This document shows, piece by piece, positions 14,846-18,475 of a DNA stretch of 18,475 bases. Below the pieces are notes generated by a model that was given only the letters and a program-made list of their open reading frames with translations, had not been told where the DNA came from and did no database searches. The position numbers and the translations under genes were made by a program. Within the stretch, counting starts at the first letter, position 1. Each line of letters opens with the position of its first letter. The stretch lies in contig CAYTBT010000046.1 of NCBI GenBank assembly GCA_964436125.1, positions 1 to 18,475 on the forward strand. The letters are read 5' to 3'. The stretch is from CAYRFF01 sp964436125. GTDB lineage: Bacteria; Bacteroidota; Bacteroidia; Chitinophagales; Saprospiraceae.

Positions 14846-15546
14846 TTTCGCTTATTCAGTATCTCTTCTCTGATTTGTTCTTTCACCTCGCTCTACCCTA
14901 CCAACTTTACAACTTCACAGTAACTTAAATACGGCTCACCAACCTTGTAACGCAGCAAGCGTTATCTTTCAGCACTTCGTGCTTCAAGCTTAGCGGCCGC
15001 GTGACGCCGAAAGCGTTATCCTTTCAACTTTCTTATAACATAAATCACTCTCATCCAGAATACAAACTTGAGATGCAAAGCTTGTGCCATAGACTTATCC
15101 GAAAGCTAGCTTTGTAGCTCTCTAAATCTCACAGATTCCAGAGATTATTACTGAGTGGACGGATTGTTTTGCAATATTTTACAATGATAGGCTCACTAAC
15201 CTCTCGATGCTTCGCATCTCGGCTTCGCTTAATACACTACATCTCAAGCATAGGGATCCGGATTTATGATGAAGGATGAAGCTTTCAGCCTCACAGGTTA
15301 TTGACGCTATAGCGTTACAGTTGGTATTCGCAGCAAAAGGCCGTGAATTAGCAAAGGATTACCGAGCCTAATTCCTTAATCTGTGTCATAAATGATGAAG
15401 CGTTACTTAGGTCAGTGTACCATTAAATCAAGTAAGACGGCGATTCAAACGACGTCGCACTGAAGCAATGCACTTACCCAATATGTATTCTATCAAGATG
15501 TCGTGCAACACTACGCGAGGTTAGGGAAACAGAAGTATCAGCAAAA
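14846..15546. other. Non-coding stretch with short hairpins
   Basis: I see no convincing gene on either strand here or in 14606-14805. Items present: short hairpins TAACGC-AGCAA-GCGTTA (14948-14964), AGCAC-TTC-GTGCT (14971-14983) and GATGC-TTC-GCATC (15206-15218), and a perfect palindrome ACGCTATAGCGT (15304-15315). The 13-base word GGCTCAC(C/T)AACCT occurs at 14933-14945 and 15190-15202, each time 2-3 bases before a hairpin. It reads like decayed intergenic or repeat-derived DNA. Confidence 0.5.
14872..14913 (+). repeat. 42-bp dispersed intergenic repeat, copy 2
   Basis: Matches 19-60 with four substitutions and no gaps, same orientation. It lies 26 bp after the solo 40-bp palindromic repeat, in non-coding DNA. 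Confidence 0.6.
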
Positions 15547-16233
15547 TTACTCTTTCTCCCCTACCAAAATATCTATAATCAATCCCAATTGAAAAGACAA
15601 TTCGTTGGATATAGGATAATAGAAAATGTCACTTCCTATTCCTAAGTCTAATCTATTAAAACTTAATAGTTTGTACTCCATTTGAATCATTGCTCCCACA
15701 TCAATAAATCTTGAATAATTAAATATCGGTATCAATTTATTGTATACAATAGCACCTGGTGGAAAAATAAATTCCATCCTTTCTGCTTTTATATATCCTT
15801 GTATCTCTTGTTCATCTTTAAAGCTTAGTACCAAACCGGTATTCACATTAAAATTACCTTTCCTAATAATGTCTGTCAATAAAAAAAATAATTCAAATTT
15901 AAAATATTTGTTATCCCTAGTACGAAGATTAATTCCGGGAAATGCGGATGCATCCCATTTAAAAATAGATACACCTCCATAAGGATAATATTGCTTATAT
16001 TCTCTAATCCCCACAGTATAACCTTCCGGTGCATTAGGACGCAGAGATGAAGCCATCGTCTGTCCGAGTCCTATTCTTAAACCAATTTTTTCAAATTCAT
16101 ACATAAGTTTTACTGAATATCCGCTAGATTTATTATCAACCCGATAAACCCCATTCAAAGAACCGATAAAAGATTGTGAATAAATCTTAAGAACAAAAAA
16201 TAAGCATAAAATAAATGTAACAATGCTTTTCAT
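15547..16233 (-). CDS. Exported protein, probable small outer-membrane beta-barrel
   Basis: The 228-residue product begins with a signal peptide (MKSIVTFILCLFFVLKIYSQ, likely cut after SQ). The rest alternates hydrophobic and polar residues in strand-like blocks such as GYSVKLMYEFEKIGLRIGLG, FKFELFFLLTDI and LDLGIGSDIFYYP, ending with ELSFQLGLIIDILVGEKE. That pattern fits an outer-membrane beta-barrel or porin-like fold, but I recognise no named family. Its ATG overlaps the stop of the preceding gene by one base (TGATG), so the two are probably co-translated. It is the last gene of the three-gene minus-strand operon. It is clearly more A/T-rich than groESL or hsdR. Confidence 0.8.
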   Translation of the reverse strand: MKSIVTFILCLFFVLKIYSQSFIGSLNGVYRVDNKSSGYSVKLMYEFEKIGLRIGLGQTMASSLRPNAPEGYTVGIREYKQYYPYGGVSIFKWDASAFPGINLRTRDNKYFKFELFFLLTDIIRKGNFNVNTGLVLSFKDEQEIQGYIKAERMEFIFPPGAIVYNKLIPIFNYSRFIDVGAMIQMEYKLLSFNRLDLGIGSDIFYYPISNELSFQLGLIIDILVGEKE

Positions 16234-16952
16234 CAGAAATAAATTTTATACATAAGAGCCAAGTCAAAAAATCCATATTTATTTGTATCACCAAGATAAT
16301 GATATTGATCTCCAAAAAACAGAGTCAATGCAGAATGAGGAAATGTATATTGATAACTCAGCCCGATTGCACAACCCATAACTATATGTCGATGTTCAGT
16401 GGGTATAGAAACATAATATGTTTCACTTCCTACATGTCCCTCTTCTGTATAAATATCTACAGGTAAATAATCTTTCCACCAACCAAAAGATTCATAAGCA
16501 ATCGTCCATCCGGCGTGCAACGAAAAAGAATGATGGCTAAATTCCACAAATTCAAACCTAATCCCTAGTGTTAATGGTACACTAAGAATTTTGATTCGTT
16601 CATTAATGTCTTTCAATCCAATTATTCCCTTGTTTTTACTTGAAGAGTTAGTACCTATTAATTGCGCATTCAGGGTATTAAGATAATTCTTATCATCATT
16701 TGATGAAGTTCTATAAAATGTAAATATACGTATATAGGCACTAAAATATTCATTTAGCTTTCTTTCATACCCAAGTCCTATTGTAGGCATTCTAGTAATA
16801 GATATCATGCCATCTTCATAACCCTGTCCAAGGGTAAAGAAAATAGCGTTATTACTCTCAGAAATAGTATTTTGTGCGTTTAACATCCGACAACTTATCG
16901 CTGAGAATAAAAACACTATCAATAAACTTTTTAAAGTCGACTTACTACTCAT
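16233..16952 (-). CDS. Exported protein, probable outer-membrane beta-barrel
   Basis: The 239-residue product has an N-terminal hydrophobic segment (LKSLLIVFLFSAISCRMLNAQ), most simply a signal peptide cut after NAQ; a lipobox at AISC is possible but has no leucine at -3. Strand-like alternation follows (FFTLGQGYEDG, PTIGLGYERKL, FSAYIRIFTFY, IVMGCAIGLSYQYTF), and the protein ends FDLALMYKIYF. A terminal phenylalanine is the usual signal for outer-membrane beta-barrel assembly. No named family is recognised. It follows the lipoprotein-like gene with an 11-bp gap and overlaps the next gene by one base, which points to a shared complex or pathway in the envelope. Confidence 0.8.
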   Translation of the reverse strand: MSSKSTLKSLLIVFLFSAISCRMLNAQNTISESNNAIFFTLGQGYEDGMISITRMPTIGLGYERKLNEYFSAYIRIFTFYRTSSNDDKNYLNTLNAQLIGTNSSSKNKGIIGLKDINERIKILSVPLTLGIRFEFVEFSHHSFSLHAGWTIAYESFGWWKDYLPVDIYTEEGHVGSETYYVSIPTEHRHIVMGCAIGLSYQYTFPHSALTLFFGDQYHYLGDTNKYGFFDLALMYKIYF

Positions 16953-16963
16953 TATTTTTATGA

Positions 16964-18319
16964 TTAATCACAATAAAATGTAATGGAACCGGTATCATTA
17001 GCTTTCATAATATCATCACAATAAAATACTCTTTGGTTTCCAAGATCTACTATCTTGTCACCAGTTATAGAATAACTAAAATCAACACCAGTGGTAACTT
17101 TAAAAGAATCTGTTCCAAATGTAACTTCCAATGGAATAGTAAATCCTACTGTCGTTGATCCTTGATCATATTCATACCATTGTACTGCATACGGGTCTCC
17201 AAGTTCATTTTTATCCCAATCTGTCCATATCCTATAATTAACATATAAATCTCTTCCTCTACATGGGTCTGGATCGCAATCCAAAAGATCATCTTTTTTA
17301 TAAGATCTCGTCACCAACTTAGGAGAAAAACCAAAAGGCTCTCCATTATTATTAACTCCAAGTAAAAACTGAGCACGAAATACAAAATATCTCTCAAACC
17401 ATCCCCATGGACCTTGGTTATCAATAGTTTTATACACTCCCCATCCATTTATCTTAAATTTAACCAGATGTTCATCTTCATCTTCACAATCTCTTTCACA
17501 CGGTTTAACACAATCCCTAATGACTACTGTGTCTACAGGTGGCCTCGGACAATGTACACAATTAAGATCTACAAACCCATAATAAGGATTCGGCCCAAGA
17601 ATATTACTAAACTTCTGCAATAAATCATTATGATTAATTAAATAATAAGTAGAATTATTAATAGTATATGATGTGAAATTCGCAGGATTGATCTCATTTA
17701 TCAAATTCTGTCGATCAGCAGCATCTTTTATGGCTTGTCCCGATGAAGGAATATATTGAGCAATATTATTTCCTTTAATTGAAACTCCACTAGAATTAAA
17801 AAGGTAATAAATCTCGGCATTTTTAACCACAAGAGTATATCGCGTAATAATTGAAGTTGGGTTTGTGCTTTGCGTTACATTGAATAATTGTGGAGCAGTA
17901 TTATAAATAGAATATTTTGTAAATTGATTATCTACAGTGGTAGATAAGGCAACCACATCCGGAATAGAATCAACTTTCCAGTTACTTATATCCAATCCAT
18001 CAAAATTTGACATGGAAATCGAAAGGAGAGGTTGATCATCCGTTATTGTATTACTAAAATAGTTACTGCCATATTGACTCACAACTTGACTTGACGCATA
18101 AGAATTCATAATATCGGCAAATGTATTACCATTGGATATTACTTCATCTTTCTCAGCTAGATAAATTAATTCATAATTCGATGTATCTGCTTTCTGTATT
18201 TTATTATATACAAAATTTCTCAATGCCGGCTCATTTTGTAATGATGACAATAATGTTTCTGCAAATGCTTGTCTCACACTCACCTGCGATCGAGCAACAG
18301 CTTTTACACTATTATTCAA
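16964..18319 (-). CDS. Hypothetical protein, body of a disrupted lipoprotein gene
   Basis: The open frame gives 451 residues from a TTG at 18319, but it is probably not a complete gene. In the same frame just upstream lies a lipoprotein signal peptide (18326-18412) cut off by a TAA stop at 18326-18328. The body has Tyr/Asn/Ser-rich N-terminal sequence, then a cysteine-rich segment (NCVHCPRPP, DCVKPCERDCEDEDEH, DCDPDPC) around residues 255-345, and a strand-rich C-terminal domain ending in FYCD. I recognise no family. The cysteines suggest disulfides in an exported protein. The two beta-barrel genes follow it in an operon. Confidence 0.65.
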   Translation of the reverse strand: MNNSVKAVARSQVSVRQAFAETLLSSLQNEPALRNFVYNKIQKADTSNYELIYLAEKDEVISNGNTFADIMNSYASSQVVSQYGSNYFSNTITDDQPLLSISMSNFDGLDISNWKVDSIPDVVALSTTVDNQFTKYSIYNTAPQLFNVTQSTNPTSIITRYTLVVKNAEIYYLFNSSGVSIKGNNIAQYIPSSGQAIKDAADRQNLINEINPANFTSYTINNSTYYLINHNDLLQKFSNILGPNPYYGFVDLNCVHCPRPPVDTVVIRDCVKPCERDCEDEDEHLVKFKINGWGVYKTIDNQGPWGWFERYFVFRAQFLLGVNNNGEPFGFSPKLVTRSYKKDDLLDCDPDPCRGRDLYVNYRIWTDWDKNELGDPYAVQWYEYDQGSTTVGFTIPLEVTFGTDSFKVTTGVDFSYSITGDKIVDLGNQRVFYCDDIMKANDTGSITFYCD

Positions 18320-18325
18320 CTTGTC

Positions 18326-18414
18326 TTAAAAATCATCCTTCTTACAACCAAAACTTGTAATTAAGATCGCAAGAAGCAATGTAATTGGTACTAAATTCTT
18401 TACAATTTTAACAT
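18326..18414 (-). pseudogene. Severed lipoprotein signal peptide of the downstream gene
   Basis: On the minus strand this codes a hydrophobic segment ending ITSFGCKKDDF and then TAA (18326-18328). F-G-C-K-K-D-D is a lipobox with its cysteine codon at 18344-18346, the hallmark of Bacteroidota surface lipoproteins. The frame after the stop is the same as that of the 451-residue protein. The nearest ATG (18412-18414) is out of frame by one base in an A-run (TTAAAATTG); one extra A would give MLKIVKNLVP. Two lesions are thus needed to explain it, unless the true start is the ATT codon. Confidence 0.75.
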
Positions 18415-18417
18415 TTT

Positions 18418-18454
18418 ATGTCACACCTGTCCAAAACGTTTAAAAATGTGACAT
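18418..18454. promoter_or_regulatory. Inverted repeat ATGTCACA-N21-TGTGACAT upstream of the envelope operon
   Basis: Perfect 8-base arms at 18418-18425 and 18447-18454 lie just upstream of the lipoprotein start on the minus strand. The spacer contains the palindrome AAACGTTT. It could be an operator or a leader hairpin. No T-tract follows, so it is not a terminator. Confidence 0.45.
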
Positions 18455-18475
18455 GATTTTCCCTATATTAGGGGG

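Noticed and set aside
14686..14928. 80-residue plus-strand open frame
   Set aside because: It runs through the solo 40-bp palindromic repeat and the 42-bp dispersed repeat, so its sequence is explained by repeats; no family motif.
1..18475. AGGGGG at both ends of the window as a sign of circularity or terminal repeats
   Set aside because: Only six low-complexity bases match; chance is a sufficient explanation.

Overview
The window looks like a piece of a Bacteroidota (Bacteroidetes) chromosome. The case for this is that a folK homologue overlaps a deoxynucleoside kinase gene, SppA is of the double-domain type, exported proteins end their signal peptides in -AQ/-SQ or in a lipobox followed by C-K-K-D-D, and most starts sit in A/T-rich leaders with little Shine-Dalgarno. 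I did not identify a genus.

Layout. (1) 1-2300: groES-groEL on the plus strand, ending in a clear intrinsic terminator. (2) 2350-3488: folK and a dNK-type deoxynucleoside kinase, overlapping by one base. (3) 3638-11715, minus strand: a type I restriction-modification locus read hsdM > rhuM > GxxExxY > hsdS > REP-associated transposase (RAYT) > hsdR. The three core subunits keep their catalytic motifs, but the spaces between them have been invaded. A GxxExxY gene bounded by 11-bp inverted repeats cuts rhuM after about codon 234. A RAYT gene sits between hsdS and hsdR, with one REP palindrome inside its own frame and a second one forming part of the tail of hsdS. (4) 12106-13893, plus strand: sppA. 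(5) 13978-15546: a repeat-rich stretch holding one small CxxC...CxxxC zinc-ribbon gene between two 96-bp direct repeats. These repeats are built around a 40-bp palindromic unit, and a further unit lies downstream. The remaining ~900 bp shows only short hairpins. (6) 15547-18414, minus strand: a three-gene envelope operon of unknown function. It has a lipoprotein-like gene whose signal-peptide codons are cut off by an in-frame stop, then two exported proteins that look like small outer-membrane beta-barrels.

How the parts work together. HsdM, HsdS and HsdR should form a type I R-M complex. RhuM and GxxExxY are common passengers of such defence loci, and GxxExxY shows PD-(D/E)xK-like residues. 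The most interesting material is the layering of small mobile cassettes on the R-M operon, the palindrome-flanked zinc-ribbon gene, and the damaged lipoprotein gene. I saw no rRNA, tRNA, CRISPR array or integrase. All family calls are from motif recognition, without database searches.
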